Positions 9,085 through 19,013 of a DNA stretch of 64,000 bases are shown here, in pieces. The notes under the pieces were generated by a model. That model did not search any database, was not told where the DNA came from, and saw only the letters and a program-made list of their open reading frames with translations. Every line of letters begins with the position of its first letter. Within the stretch, counting starts at the first letter, position 1. The stretch is from Rhizobium sp. BK399. GTDB taxonomy: Bacteria; Pseudomonadota; Alphaproteobacteria; Rhizobiales; Rhizobiaceae. The translations under genes and the position numbers were made by a program. The DNA lies in NCBI RefSeq assembly GCF_014194695.1, contig NZ_JACIAH010000007.1, positions 248,001-312,000 on the forward strand, read 5' to 3'.

Positions 9085-11745
9085 TCAGCGGTCAAGAATA
9101 TCGCCCTCGGTCGGAACCAGGATCTCGCGTTTTCCAGCATGATTGGCGGGACCGATGATGCCTTCCTGCTCCATCCGCTCGATCAGTGATGCGGCGCGGT
9201 TGTATCCAATGCCAAGTCTGCGTTGAATATACGACGTCGATGCCTTTCCGTCACGTAGAACGATGGCCACGGCCTGATCGTACGGATCGTCGGATTCAGA
9301 AAGATTGGACGTTCCCGCCGGACCACCGCCATAGTCGCTATCTTCGTCCTCGTCAGCCGTAATGGCGTCGAGATATTGCGGCGCGCCTTGCGTCTTCAGG
9401 TAGGAGACGATCTCCTCGACCTCCATATCGGCAACGAACGGGCCGTGGACGCGCTGGATGCGTCCGCCGCCGGCCATATAGAGCATGTCACCCATACCGA
9501 GCAGCTGCTCCGCGCCCTGTTCGCCGAGGATGGTGCGACTATCAATCTTCGACGTCACCTGGAAGGAGATGCGGGTCGGGAAGTTTGCCTTGATGGTGCC
9601 GGTGATAACGTCGACAGACGGGCGCTGGGTTGCCATGATGACATGGATGCCGGCGGCACGCGCCATCTGCGCCAGTCGCTGCACCGCGCCTTCGATGTCT
9701 TTGCCGGCAACCATCATCAGGTCGGCCATCTCGTCGATGATGACGACGATATAAGGCATCGGCTGCAGGTCGAATTCTTCCGTCTCGTACATCGCCTCGC
9801 CCGTGTGGCGGTCGAAGCCGGTCTGCACGGTGCGCGAGATCACCTCGCCCTTGGCAAGGGCCTGTTCGACGCGGCTGTTGAAGCCGTCGATATTGCGGAC
9901 GCCGATCTTCGACATCTTCTTGTAGCGCTCTTCCATCTCGCGGACGGTCCACTTGAGCGCAACGACAGCCTTTTTGGGGTCCGTGACGACAGGCGAGAGA
10001 AGATGCGGAATGCCGTCGTAAACAGACAATTCGAGCATCTTAGGATCGATCATGATCAGGCGGCATTGCTCCGGCGTCATGCGGTAGAGCAGCGACAGGA
10101 TCATTGTGTTGATGGCGACTGACTTACCCGAGCCTGTGGTACCCGCAACGAGCAGGTGCGGCATCTTGGCCAGATCCGCTATGACAGCTTCGCCGCCGAT
10201 GGTCTTGCCGAGCGCCATGGCAAGCTTCGCCTTCGAGCCCTCGAAATCGCGTGAAGCGATGAGTTCGCGCAGATAGACGGTTTCGCGCGTGGAGTTCGGC
10301 AGCTCGATACCGATGGCATTGCGGCCCGGCACGACCGCGACGCGGGCAGCAATCGCGCTCATCGAGCGGGCGATATCGTCGGCCAAGCCGATGACGCGCG
10401 ACGACTTGATACCGGGAGCAGGCTCCAGTTCATAGAGGGTGACAACCGGACCGGGACGGACGTGGATGATTTCGCCCTTGACACCGAAATCCTCGAGCAC
10501 GCCTTCGAGCATGCGCGCATTCTGTTCCAGCGCATCGGCAGACAGCGTCGAATCACGCACGACATTCTTCGGTTCGGCGAGGAGATGCATCGACGGAAGC
10601 TGGAAGCCCTCGGGGCGGATGAACGATCCCTGTTGCTCGCGTTCGACGCGGGCGCCGGGTTTCGGCCGCGCCGTCGGCTGTACCACGCGCGGCTCCGAAC
10701 GTCCGCCGGCGGGCTTGGAGGGAGCGCGCATCATCCAGTCGTCGTCATCAGGCAGAATGTCGGCTGGACGCGGCGGCATGTCATCGAACGGCAGATCATC
10801 ATCGTCGTCGTCATTGAGCGAAATGGACGGCGCGGAAACAACACGGCGCTGTGAGGCGGCGCGCGGATCCATCGATGGATCCATGCGCTCTCCACGTGCA
10901 GCCGGTACCTTGGCGCGGACCGGCTCATTCAGTTTACCAAACTCGTCGTCATTGAAGTCGTAGGGCGACTCGAAATCGTCCTGCCGCCGCTTGCGAGGAC
11001 CCATGCCGAGCAAGCGACGCATGCGAGCCTGGCTCATGTACCAGGCATGCGTCAGCGCGCCGAACGCCAGCCAGCCGCCTTCATCGTCATCTTCTTCCTC
11101 GTCACCTACCGAAGGCAGCTTGGAGCGGCTTTTTGCGTAGTCTTGCGCAGCTTCGTCCTCATCCTCCTCGTTGCGACCGACGAGACCGGCAGAAAACAGC
11201 AGCATCCAGACGGTGGGGATGGCGAACACGCAGCCAACCGCTGTTGCGAAGGCGCCGGTCGGATAGGCGCCGACAAACAGCGCAGGAAACCGCAGGATCA
11301 TGTCACCGATGACACCGCCGATACCGTTGGGAATCGGCCAGGTGAGCGGCGGCGGGAAGCAACCTATTACGGCGGAAGAAAGCACCGATCCCAGACCCCA
11401 GGCGGCGGCGCGCGCCGGGATGCGGCTGATGCGGCGTCCTGAGATCAATGCAAGCGCCCAGGCAACAACAGGCAAAAGCGCGACGACGCTGGCAAGTCCG
11501 AAGAACTGCATTGCAAGGTCGGCAAACGCAGCCCCGCTATAGCCTAGAATGTTGGTCGGTTCGTTTCCTGTTGCATAGGAGTAGCTCGGATCCGCAACAT
11601 TCCAGGTCGCAAGCGCAGCAACTGCCAAAGCGAGCAGCAGAAAGATCCCGAAGCCGATAAGGGTTTGCGCCTGCCGGAACATGAAGCCCGAAAGGGAAAA
11701 ACGGTCAGGCCGGCCATCCATTGCAGGCGATGTGCTTCTTGCCAT
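9085..11745 (-). CDS. ftsK: DNA translocase FtsK
   Basis: FtsK anchors at the division septum and pumps chromosomal DNA, aligning dif sites for XerCD. The N-terminus has four hydrophobic membrane segments, including [10 protein letters not shown] between the first two. An acidic, Pro-rich linker follows (runs of Asp around the middle, e.g. [12 protein letters not shown]). The C-terminal motor has Walker [10 protein letters not shown], Walker [12 protein letters not shown] and an ATQRPS segment, and ends with a gamma winged helix ([15 protein letters not shown]) that reads KOPS sequences. I chose ATG 11745 (886 residues) because rhizobial FtsK begins near M-A/S-R-S-x-S-P; the GTG at 11814 would add 23 unconserved residues. 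Confidence 0.96.
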   Translation of the reverse strand: MARSTSPAMDGRPDRFSLSGFMFRQAQTLIGFGIFLLLALAVAALATWNVADPSYSYATGNEPTNILGYSGAAFADLAMQFFGLASVVALLPVVAWALALISGRRISRIPARAAAWGLGSVLSSAVIGCFPPPLTWPIPNGIGGVIGDMILRFPALFVGAYPTGAFATAVGCVFAIPTVWMLLFSAGLVGRNEEDEDEAAQDYAKSRSKLPSVGDEEEDDDEGGWLAFGALTHAWYMSQARMRRLLGMGPRKRRQDDFESPYDFNDDEFGKLNEPVRAKVPAARGERMDPSMDPRAASQRRVVSAPSISLNDDDDDDLPFDDMPPRPADILPDDDDWMMRAPSKPAGGRSEPRVVQPTARPKPGARVEREQQGSFIRPEGFQLPSMHLLAEPKNVVRDSTLSADALEQNARMLEGVLEDFGVKGEIIHVRPGPVVTLYELEPAPGIKSSRVIGLADDIARSMSAIAARVAVVPGRNAIGIELPNSTRETVYLRELIASRDFEGSKAKLAMALGKTIGGEAVIADLAKMPHLLVAGTTGSGKSVAINTMILSLLYRMTPEQCRLIMIDPKMLELSVYDGIPHLLSPVVTDPKKAVVALKWTVREMEERYKKMSKIGVRNIDGFNSRVEQALAKGEVISRTVQTGFDRHTGEAMYETEEFDLQPMPYIVVIIDEMADLMMVAGKDIEGAVQRLAQMARAAGIHVIMATQRPSVDVITGTIKANFPTRISFQVTSKIDSRTILGEQGAEQLLGMGDMLYMAGGGRIQRVHGPFVADMEVEEIVSYLKTQGAPQYLDAITADEDEDSDYGGGPAGTSNLSESDDPYDQAVAIVLRDGKASTSYIQRRLGIGYNRAASLIERMEQEGIIGPANHAGKREILVPTEGDILDR

Positions 11746-11872
11746 GTGTGTACCCGTCCAATGCGTGAGAGCGTGCGAATCGCCAAGCGTCTGCGCCCAG
11801 TACCTTCGCCCCACCTAATCAAAGGACGGTTAAAGCGGTATTAACCATGCCACCCCCACATCTTGCATCTGA

Positions 11873-11906
11873 AAATAAAAAAGCCCGAACCTCTGGAGGT
11901 CCGGGC
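11873..11906 (-). terminator. Rho-independent terminator after amtB
   Basis: On the minus strand, GCCCGGACCT and AGGTTCGGGC (11883-11892 and 11897-11906) pair with one G-U around a CCAG loop. TTTTTTATTTT follows. It ends the glnK-amtB transcript before ftsK. Confidence 0.85.
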
Positions 11907-11985
11907 CAAAAGCGGACTATTCGGACGAATAGGCCGCGACGGGCTGTTAAGCGGCGCCTGTTATGCAAGCGCCGCAATGCCTAGA

Positions 11986-13410
11986 CTACGAATGGTACGC
12001 GGCTTCGCCGTGGGTTGCGAGGTCGAGACCTTCGCGCTCCGCTTCGACAGAGACGCGCAGACCGATGACGACATCAACGATCTTGTAGAGGATGAAGGAA
12101 CCGATGCCCGACCATGCGATCGTCGTCAGGACGCCCTTCAGCTGGGCGAAAACCTGCGTCGCGGTACCCGGATAGCTGGCCGCGAAGTCGGCCGTCGAGT
12201 AATCGACGATGCCTGCGCCGCCGAGCGCCGGATTGACCAGGATGCCAGTGCCGATGGCGCCGAGGATACCACCGACGCAATGCACGCCAAAGACATCGAG
12301 CGAGTCGTCATAGTTGAACTTGTTCTTCACGACGTCGACGAAGAAGTAGCAAACCGGCGAAACGATGAGGCCGAGGACGATTGAACCCATCGGGCCTGCG
12401 AAACCTGCTGCCGGCGTAACGGCAACCAGGCCAGCGACGGCACCTGAAGCTGCGCCGAGCATCGACGCCTTGCCGCGAGTGAAGTTTTCGACGAGGCACC
12501 AGGACACAGCCGCTGCAGCCGTTGCGACGAAGGTGTTGATCATCGCGAGCGAGGCATAGGCGTTGGCTTCGAGGTTCGAGCCGGCATTGAAGCCGAACCA
12601 ACCAACCCACAGAAGCGATGCGCCGACCATGGTGAGGGTCATGGAGTGCGGAGCCATGATTTCCTTCTTATAGCCGGTGCGCTTGCCGAGCATGATGGCC
12701 CCGATCAGACCGGCGATACCGGCATTGATGTGGACGACCGTACCGCCGGCGAAGTCAAGTGCGCCGTAGGAGAAGATCAGACCCGACGCCGAAGTGTAGG
12801 AGCTCGGACCACCCCAGAACCAGACCATGTGTGCCATCGGGAAGTAGACGAAGGTGACCCACAGAACGACGAACAGCATGACGGCCGAAAACTTGATGCG
12901 CTCGGCGAAAGCGCCGACGATCAGGGCAGGCGTGATGCAGGCGAAGGTCATCTGGAAGCAAACGTAGGTCAGCTCCGGAATGGCAACGCCCTTTGTGAAT
13001 GTTTCGGACAGAGTGGTCGTGTCGACGCCTGCGAGGAAAGCCTTCGAGAAGCCGCCGACGAAACTGTTAAGCGAGCCGCCGTCCGTAAACGCGAGCGAGT
13101 AGCCGTAGGTCACCCAGATGATCATCACCACTGCCGTGATCATGAAGACCTGCATGAGAACGGAGAGCATGTTCTTGGCGCGAACCAGACCGCCGTAGAA
13201 GAGGGCGAGGCCCGGGATCGTCATCAGCAGGACGAGAACCGTGGAGATCATCATCCAGGTATTGTCGCCCTTGTCGACCGTCATCGCAGGAGCAGCAGCG
13301 GCGGCTGCAGGAGCAGCTGCATCCTGCGCGAAAGCGACGACTGGCGCGAGCAGCGCAGCCGACGCAGCAGCAAGCCGCGCATAGGTGGAAGAAAACTTCG
13401 AAATTGACAT
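11986..13410 (-). CDS. amtB: Ammonium transporter
   Basis: The 474-residue inner-membrane ammonium channel begins with a cleavable signal sequence (ALLAPVVAFAQDA) and has eleven predicted helices. Family marks are NTWMMISTVLVLLMTIPGLALFYGG-like helix 1 with the GLVRAKN end, the FAGGTVVHINAG segment with a pore His, and FGVHCVGG with the second pore-side His. ATG 13410 is preceded by GGGAG 9 bases away. It lies 28 bases after glnK in the same transcript; GlnK blocks AmtB when nitrogen is sufficient. The operon has a near-consensus sigma-54 promoter, fitting NtrC control. Confidence 0.96.
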   Translation of the reverse strand: MSISKFSSTYARLAAASAALLAPVVAFAQDAAAPAAAAAAPAMTVDKGDNTWMMISTVLVLLMTIPGLALFYGGLVRAKNMLSVLMQVFMITAVVMIIWVTYGYSLAFTDGGSLNSFVGGFSKAFLAGVDTTTLSETFTKGVAIPELTYVCFQMTFACITPALIVGAFAERIKFSAVMLFVVLWVTFVYFPMAHMVWFWGGPSSYTSASGLIFSYGALDFAGGTVVHINAGIAGLIGAIMLGKRTGYKKEIMAPHSMTLTMVGASLLWVGWFGFNAGSNLEANAYASLAMINTFVATAAAAVSWCLVENFTRGKASMLGAASGAVAGLVAVTPAAGFAGPMGSIVLGLIVSPVCYFFVDVVKNKFNYDDSLDVFGVHCVGGILGAIGTGILVNPALGGAGIVDYSTADFAASYPGTATQVFAQLKGVLTTIAWSGIGSFILYKIVDVVIGLRVSVEAEREGLDLATHGEAAYHS

Positions 13411-13438
13411 TGAAACAGGCTCCCTTGCTCTGCGGCTC

Positions 13439-13795
<357 letters not shown>

Positions 13796-13860
13796 TTATC
13801 CTCGGCACGGAGCCGACTCTCCTTGCCGCTGACGTTCACGAACAGCGACCGAGACTAGAC

Positions 13861-13878
13861 ATTCAAAGGACGTGCCAG
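13861..13878 (-). promoter_or_regulatory. Candidate sigma-54 (-24/-12) promoter of glnK-amtB
   Basis: Read on the minus strand the sequence is CTGGCACG-TCCT-TTGAAT. The consensus is YTGGCACG-N4-TTGCW, so only the C of the -12 GC is replaced by A. The spacing is exact and the site lies 84 bases upstream of the glnK start. NtrC/sigma-54 control of glnK-amtB is established in enteric bacteria and rhizobia. Confidence 0.7.
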
Positions 13879-14000
13879 ATTCGATCTGGCGATCTAATAG
13901 ATTGAAAAGTATATGTTATTTATAACGGCGCTAATAAACGGGCAATTGATTGCCCAATAATCGCTCAAAAAATGTTCAAATGAATGAATATGCCTACGAT

Positions 14001-14885
14001 TTATTCAATTGCCCGTTTACGAATCAGCCCCTCCTGCGCCACCGACGCAATCAAGACACCGTCTCTCGTAAACAGGCTACCGCGGGTGAGCCCCCTGGCA
14101 CCGGAAGCCGAGGGGCTGTCCTGGGTGTAGAGAAGCCAATCATCGAGTTTGGTAGGCCGATGGAACCACATCGAATGATCAAGGCTGGCCACCTGGATGC
14201 TCTGATCGAAAATCGACGTTCCATGCGGATGGAGCGACGTATCGAGCAGGGTCATGTCGGAGAGGTAGGCAAGAATGGCTGCCTGATAGTGCCCATCGTC
14301 GGGAACTGGCCCCGTCGCCCGAACCCAAACATGCTGCACCGGATCGAGCTTCTTGTCAGAGAAATAGTGCGTGAGCGATATCGGGCGAATCTCGATCGGC
14401 CGCTCGCGCTCCCAGTATTTCCGAATCGGCGCGGGCGCGTTGGCTAGAAACTGGGCCGCGATCTGCCGCTCATCGAGAAGCTTTTCCGGAACGGGCACGT
14501 CGGGCATGACGATCTGATGATCGAAACCAGGTTCCTCGATCTGAAACGAGGCCGACAGGGCGAAGATCGCTTTTCCATGCTGGATGGCGACGGCCCGGCG
14601 CGTATTGAAACTCGACCCGTCGCGAATCCTTTCCACCTGATAGACAATCGGCACGGAGGGATCGCCCGGTCGCATAAAATAGGCGTGCAGCGAATGCACG
14701 ATCCTGTCGCGCTCCACCGTGCGCTGTGCCGCCATCAAGGCCTGCGAGATGACCTGACCGCCGAAGACGCGCTGCCAGCCAACCTGCGGGCTGCGACCCC
14801 GAAAGATGTCGACCTCGATCGCTTCGAGATCCAGCGTAGAAAGCAGGGTCTCCATCGCAGTCGGCTTTTCGGTGTCACGCGTCAT
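14001..14885 (-). CDS. tesB: Acyl-CoA thioesterase II
   Basis: The 294-residue double hot-dog thioesterase hydrolyses medium- and long-chain acyl-CoA. Typical segments are VFGGQVISQAL, the HSLHAYFMRPGDP strand, RDGSSFNTRRAVAIQ, and the second hot dog with SDMTLLDTSLHPHG and SLDHSMWFHRP. ATG 14885 (MTRDTEK) was chosen, with GGAG 9 bases upstream; the longer frame to 14981 is not conserved-looking. It diverges from the hydroxylase gene over 85 bases. Its last bases form one arm of a 15-bp inverted repeat with the glnK upstream region. Confidence 0.93.
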   Translation of the reverse strand: MTRDTEKPTAMETLLSTLDLEAIEVDIFRGRSPQVGWQRVFGGQVISQALMAAQRTVERDRIVHSLHAYFMRPGDPSVPIVYQVERIRDGSSFNTRRAVAIQHGKAIFALSASFQIEEPGFDHQIVMPDVPVPEKLLDERQIAAQFLANAPAPIRKYWERERPIEIRPISLTHYFSDKKLDPVQHVWVRATGPVPDDGHYQAAILAYLSDMTLLDTSLHPHGTSIFDQSIQVASLDHSMWFHRPTKLDDWLLYTQDSPSASGARGLTRGSLFTRDGVLIASVAQEGLIRKRAIE

Positions 14886-14970
14886 TTTGTACGGCTCCGG
14901 GCGGTAGGAAGTACGGCAGCGATGATCTATATAGATCAATACGATATTCACAAGAAACGGAACGGAATCC

Positions 14971-16185
14971 ATGCGGGACATGCTGGTTGTAGGCGCGGGT
15001 TATGTGGGGCTTTCCGCGGCCGTGGCGGTCAAGCAGGCAGCACCTCACCTCGATGTCGCGGTTGTCGAGGCTGCCCCTGCCGGCGTATGGCAGAAGGACA
15101 TGCGCGCCTCGGCCATTATCGCCGCCGCGACCAGGATGCTCGGGGTTTTCGGCATCTGGGATGAGATCGAGCCCGACGCTCAGCCGATCAGCAAGATGAT
15201 CGTCACCGATTCCAAGACATCGGATCCCGTACGTCCGGTCTTCCTGACCTTCGATGGCGAGGTGGAGGATGGACGGCCGTTCGCACATATGATTCCGAAT
15301 GTCGTGCTCGTCCGGGCGCTGCGTGGCGTATGTGAACGGCTTGGGATCGAAATTCATCACGGCTTTAGCGCGACCGGCCTCTCCATTGCCGATACGCATG
15401 CGACAGTCACCGCCGCGGATGGTAGCGTGCAGGAAGCCCGGCTGGTCGTCGCCTGCGACGGCGTCCGTTCACACCTCAGGGACCTGGCGGGCATCAAGAC
15501 CGTCTCCTGGGACTATGGGCAGTCCGGGATTGTCACGACTGTCGAGCATGAGCGCCCGCATCACGGTTGCGCGGAAGAGCATTTCCTTCCGTCCGGACCG
15601 TTCGCCATCCTGCCCCTGAAAGGCAACCGTTCCTCGCTCGTCTGGACTGAGCCGACGCCGGAGGCAAACCGTCTCGTCACATCCGACGATCTGATTTTCG
15701 AGGAAGAGCTGGAGCGCCGCTTCGGTCACAAGCTCGGTGCATTGAGGGTTGCCGGCGACAAACGCGCCTTCCCGCTGGGGCTGACGCTTGCACGGGCTTT
15801 CGTAGCTCCACGTGTGGCGCTCGCCGGCGATGCGGCGCATGGTATTCATCCGATTTCAGGTCAGGGCCTCAACCTCGGCTTCAAGGATGTCGCCGCCCTT
15901 GCCGAAACCGTCGTCGAGGCCGATCGGCTTGGCCTTGATATCGGCTCGATCAACATACTGGAGCGCTACCAGGCGTGGCGACGCTTTGACACCTTCCGGA
16001 TGGGCGTCACCACCGATGTGCTGAATCGGCTTTTCTCGAACGACGTAGGGCCACTGCGTATCGCCCGCGACTTTGGCCTCGGGATCGTCGATCGGCTGCC
16101 AGGCCTCAAATCGTTCTTTATCGGGCAGGCAGCCGGCACGACCGCCAAGGACAACCCCCGCCTGCTCGCGGGACAGACGATCTAG
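14971..16185 (+). CDS. FAD-dependent monooxygenase, UbiH/UbiF/COQ6 family
   Basis: The 404-residue flavoprotein has all three family motifs: the N-terminal FAD-binding VVGAGYVGLSAA, the central ACDGVRSHLR (DG motif), and the C-terminal GDAAHGIHPISGQGLNLGFKD-type FAD motif. Such enzymes hydroxylate the ring of ubiquinone precursors (positions C5, C6 or C1). Alphaproteobacteria use UbiL/UbiM-type variants with broader specificity, so I give no exact symbol. It diverges from tesB and is followed by a convergent Trm112 gene immediately at its stop. Confidence 0.88.
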   Translation: MRDMLVVGAGYVGLSAAVAVKQAAPHLDVAVVEAAPAGVWQKDMRASAIIAAATRMLGVFGIWDEIEPDAQPISKMIVTDSKTSDPVRPVFLTFDGEVEDGRPFAHMIPNVVLVRALRGVCERLGIEIHHGFSATGLSIADTHATVTAADGSVQEARLVVACDGVRSHLRDLAGIKTVSWDYGQSGIVTTVEHERPHHGCAEEHFLPSGPFAILPLKGNRSSLVWTEPTPEANRLVTSDDLIFEEELERRFGHKLGALRVAGDKRAFPLGLTLARAFVAPRVALAGDAAHGIHPISGQGLNLGFKDVAALAETVVEADRLGLDIGSINILERYQAWRRFDTFRMGVTTDVLNRLFSNDVGPLRIARDFGLGIVDRLPGLKSFFIGQAAGTTAKDNPRLLAGQTI

Positions 16186-16374
16186 TCAGTCGTCCAGCCC
16201 GCGCGCCTCGGAGACCAGCATGATCGGAATGCCGTCACGGATCGGATAGGCGAGACGCGCCTTCTCCGACACGAGTTCATTGTGCTCGCGATCGTATGTT
16301 AGCCGGCCCTTGGTCAGGGGGCATACCAATAGTTCCAGCAGTTTCGGGTCAACGCGGCTGAGCTTTTCGTCCAT
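16186..16374 (-). CDS. Trm112/UPF0434 family small protein
   Basis: This 62-residue protein has the Trm112 fold: [17 protein letters not shown], then [20 protein letters not shown]. In eukaryotes and archaea Trm112 activates methyltransferases; the bacterial homologues are thought to play a similar partner role but are not well defined. Only the first of the usual zinc cysteines remains (VCPLTKG), so zinc binding is doubtful. It lies 9 bases downstream of the Lon-substrate-binding-domain gene and the two are probably co-transcribed. Confidence 0.85.
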   Translation of the reverse strand: MDEKLSRVDPKLLELLVCPLTKGRLTYDREHNELVSEKARLAYPIRDGIPIMLVSEARGLDD

Positions 16375-16383
16375 GTCTCAGCT

Positions 16384-17052
16384 TTACTGCAGAACGGTGT
16401 CCGAGTCACCGAAGACGCGTGCCAGCACGATCTCGGTGATCGCGATCAGTGTTTCCGCGCGTGTTTTCAGATCCGGTGCCTCCAGTAGCGCTTGCTTCTC
16501 CGCCGGTCCAAACGGAGACATCATCGCCAGCGAGTTGACGAGCGTCAGATTGCTGGCGCGCTCGACACTTTCCCAATCCGCCTCGAGCTTGTTCGCATCG
16601 AGATAGGCCTTGAAGGCGGCCAGAAGCGCGGTCCGATCAACCGCATCTTCCTCGTCGCGTGCCGAAAGATCAGCAATGAACGGCGCAATGCGGAAGGTTC
16701 GGAACGGATTGTGGGTTTCCCGCTCCTCCAGCAGCCGAAAACGGCAAATGCCAGTCAGGGACACGATGTAGCGACCGTCGCCGGTCTCGGCAAAAGAAGT
16801 GATGCGTCCGAGGCACCCAACCGGCGCCAGATTAGCCTCGCCCTGCCCTTCCTGGTCGCCCAGCGCGGGCTGGACCATGCCGATCAATCGATTGCCTGAT
16901 AAGGCCGCATCGAACATGGCAAGATAGCGCGGCTCGAAAATATTGAGAGGTAACTGCCCTGTCGGCAGCAGCAGCGCACCGCCCAGCGGAAAGACCGCGA
17001 TCGTATCAGGCAGATCACCGGGTTTCAGATATCGTGCATTCCCCACTTGCAT
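16384..17052 (-). CDS. LON-substrate-binding-domain (PUA-like) protein
   Basis: The 222-residue protein matches the N-terminal substrate-recognition domain of Lon protease without the ATPase or peptidase: IAVFPLGGALLLPTGQLPLNIFEPRYLAMFD, then GCLGRITSF and LTGICRFRLLEE. Such stand-alone domains are widespread in proteobacteria; their role is not established. ATG 17052 has AGGA 9 bases upstream. Upstream on the same strand is the CnoX-like gene, downstream the Trm112 gene, forming a conserved rhizobial set. Confidence 0.85.
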   Translation of the reverse strand: MQVGNARYLKPGDLPDTIAVFPLGGALLLPTGQLPLNIFEPRYLAMFDAALSGNRLIGMVQPALGDQEGQGEANLAPVGCLGRITSFAETGDGRYIVSLTGICRFRLLEERETHNPFRTFRIAPFIADLSARDEEDAVDRTALLAAFKAYLDANKLEADWESVERASNLTLVNSLAMMSPFGPAEKQALLEAPDLKTRAETLIAITEIVLARVFGDSDTVLQ

Positions 17053-17158
17053 AGAGACTGGTCCTGCATTACCGGCGGGCGCGACACGCCCGCACAAACG
17101 GAAATGTGGTGCCCGCCTCTAAAAACGCAAGGGCGACGAATCGAAACTGGAGTCTGAA

Positions 17159-18124
17159 TTACGAAAACAGCATCGCCGAAAGCTTGCGGCGTGCCGAAAC
17201 CGTAGCCGGATCCTTGAAGCCCCAGACGTCGAAGAACTGCAGCAACTGGCGCCGCGCGCCGTCGTCGTCGAAGCCACGGTCCTTGCGCATGATGTAAAGC
17301 AGGTGATCTGCCGACTCCTCACGCCGGCCCTCGACGTTGCGGATCTTGGCAAGCTTCAAACGCGCTTCATGATCGTCGGGATTTCGCGCCAACTCCTGCT
17401 CCAGGGCTACGGGATCGCCGAGCTTGCGCGCCTCCTCGATCTGATCGAGCTTCTTCGAGACCGCCTGGATGGCCGGATCCTTCGCCATTTCCTCCGGCAG
17501 TTCGGTTAGCGCCTCGCGCGCACGCTCATGCTGGTCGGCGGCTATCATGCACTCCGCCATTCCCGCCAACGCCTTGGCATTCTCGGGATCGGCCTGCATG
17601 ACAGCACCATAGAGCTGCGCGGCACCGTTGATATCGCCTGAAGCCAGCAGCTCGTCGGCCTCCTTGAGAACGCCCTCGATTTCTGCCGCCTGGTCGGCGC
17701 CGGCCGGACCGGCGATCCGATCGATGAACTGGTTGATCTGGCTCTCTGGCACTGCGCCCATGAAGCCATCGGCGGGGCGACCGCCAACGAAGGCGATCAC
17801 GGCCGGGATCGACTGGATACCAAGCTGCCCGGCAATCGAGGGATGGTCATCGATGTTCATCTTGACCAGCTTGACGCGCCCCTGCGCTTCGTTGACGACC
17901 TTTTCCAGGACCGGCGTCAGCTGCTTGCAGGGACCGCACCACGGTGCCCAGAAATCGACGAGAACCGGCTGGTTGCGCGATTCCTCAATGACATCCTTCG
18001 TGAAATTCGCAGTCGTCGTATCCTTGATATAGCCGCCCGCGCCGGGTGCCGGCGCTGCCCCGTAGTTTGCCGTTGCCGTCATCTGGCCCAAGGAATTGCT
18101 GTAAGGATTGTCGTTGCCGCTCAT
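17159..18124 (-). CDS. CnoX/YbbN-like thioredoxin-TPR co-chaperone
   Basis: The 321-residue protein joins a thioredoxin domain (about residues 30-140, FWAPWCGPCKQL, cis-Pro in SIPAV) to a C-terminal TPR-like region (ALAGMAECMI, RLKLAKI). E. coli CnoX is a chaperedoxin that hands unfolded proteins to GroEL or DnaK and lacks the second Cys. Here the CGPC motif is complete, as in Caulobacter-type homologues, so redox activity is likely. GGGAG before ATG 18124 supports the start. The N-terminal 30 residues are low complexity (Ala/Gly/Pro/Asn). Confidence 0.88.
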   Translation of the reverse strand: MSGNDNPYSNSLGQMTATANYGAAPAPGAGGYIKDTTTANFTKDVIEESRNQPVLVDFWAPWCGPCKQLTPVLEKVVNEAQGRVKLVKMNIDDHPSIAGQLGIQSIPAVIAFVGGRPADGFMGAVPESQINQFIDRIAGPAGADQAAEIEGVLKEADELLASGDINGAAQLYGAVMQADPENAKALAGMAECMIAADQHERAREALTELPEEMAKDPAIQAVSKKLDQIEEARKLGDPVALEQELARNPDDHEARLKLAKIRNVEGRREESADHLLYIMRKDRGFDDDGARRQLLQFFDVWGFKDPATVSARRKLSAMLFS

Positions 18125-18177
18125 GGATATCTCCCGCCGTGCCGGTCAGCCGGCTTGTGTAGCGCTAAAATCGTATG

Positions 18178-18687
18178 TCAGGACGTCACTTTCAAGACAA
18201 GCGGCTTGTGTCCTGTTGCTTCCATAAAGCGAATAAGGTCGCTGCTGGCAATCGATGTCGTGGCATCGTTCGACAGCGGATGACAGTTGATGATCTCATC
18301 CTTCATCAGATCGGCATCGAGAACGAATGTGACATGTCCGCCTGTATCGTTGATGGCCCCAAAAGCCGTAACCGCCCCCGGAACAACGCCCAGATACTCC
18401 ATCAGCTTTTCCGGTTTCCCGAATGAGACCTTGCTGGAAGCGCCGATCAGCGTATGCACCGTTTTCAGATCCACAGCTGCATTCTCTTCTACCGTCAGCA
18501 GGAAGAACTGATCTTTCTTGTCCTTCACAAAGAGATTTTTGGTGTGGCCCCCGGGAATTTCATCGCGCAGTGCCACCGATTCGGCGACCGTGAAGACCGG
18601 CGCATGATCCTTGGTGCTGTGCTTTATCTCCAGGCCGTCAAGGAAAGCAAAAAGGTCATTTCTGGTCTTCGGCGTCACATCGGTCAT
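18178..18687 (-). CDS. Prolyl-tRNA deacylase ProX (YbaK family)
   Basis: The 169-residue trans-editing protein hydrolyses Ala-tRNA(Pro), clearing errors of prolyl-tRNA synthetase. Family features are the FTVAESVAL strand, GGHTKNLFVKDKK with the catalytic Lys, the SFGKPEKLMEYLGVVPGAVTAF segment and a GHVTFVLDADLM end. The start is ATG 18687 (MTDVTPKTR); the frame continues far upstream but there it runs antisense through the tRNA-Gly gene. Confidence 0.88.
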   Translation of the reverse strand: MTDVTPKTRNDLFAFLDGLEIKHSTKDHAPVFTVAESVALRDEIPGGHTKNLFVKDKKDQFFLLTVEENAAVDLKTVHTLIGASSKVSFGKPEKLMEYLGVVPGAVTAFGAINDTGGHVTFVLDADLMKDEIINCHPLSNDATTSIASSDLIRFMEATGHKPLVLKVTS

Positions 18688-18938
18688 CGTAAAATCCGTG
18701 GGTCTGAGAGCGACAAGGTGCCTGATTACGGTCCGCGATCGCCTTTTGCAATGTTCGTGGTTGACGCTTGGCCCTGCATTTGCGGCACTTCCGATGTCTT
18801 CGAACGAGGCCCGGAAATTTTTCTTCGAAATTCCGTCATTTCCCTGTTGCATTTGAAAATCGTTTGGGCGATATAGCGCCCGTCGCCGCAAGGTGGCGCC
18901 CACGGTCCTCACAACTACCCCGGACCGGTGCGGATTGA

Positions 18939-19013
18939 GCGGGTGTAGCTCAGGGGTAGAGCACAACCTTGCCAAGGTTGGGGTCGAGGGTTCAAATCCC
19001 TTCGCCCGCTCCA
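18939..19013 (+). tRNA. tRNA-Gly (anticodon GCC)
   Basis: A complete cloverleaf is readable: acceptor arms GCGGGTG (18939-18945) and CGCCCGC (19003-19009) with one G-U pair, D-arm GCTCAGGGGTAGAGC, anticodon stem CAACC/GGTTG with loop TTGCCAA (anticodon GCC at 18971-18973), T-arm GAGGGTTCAAATCCCTTC, and an encoded CCA at 19011-19013. Confidence 0.97.
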
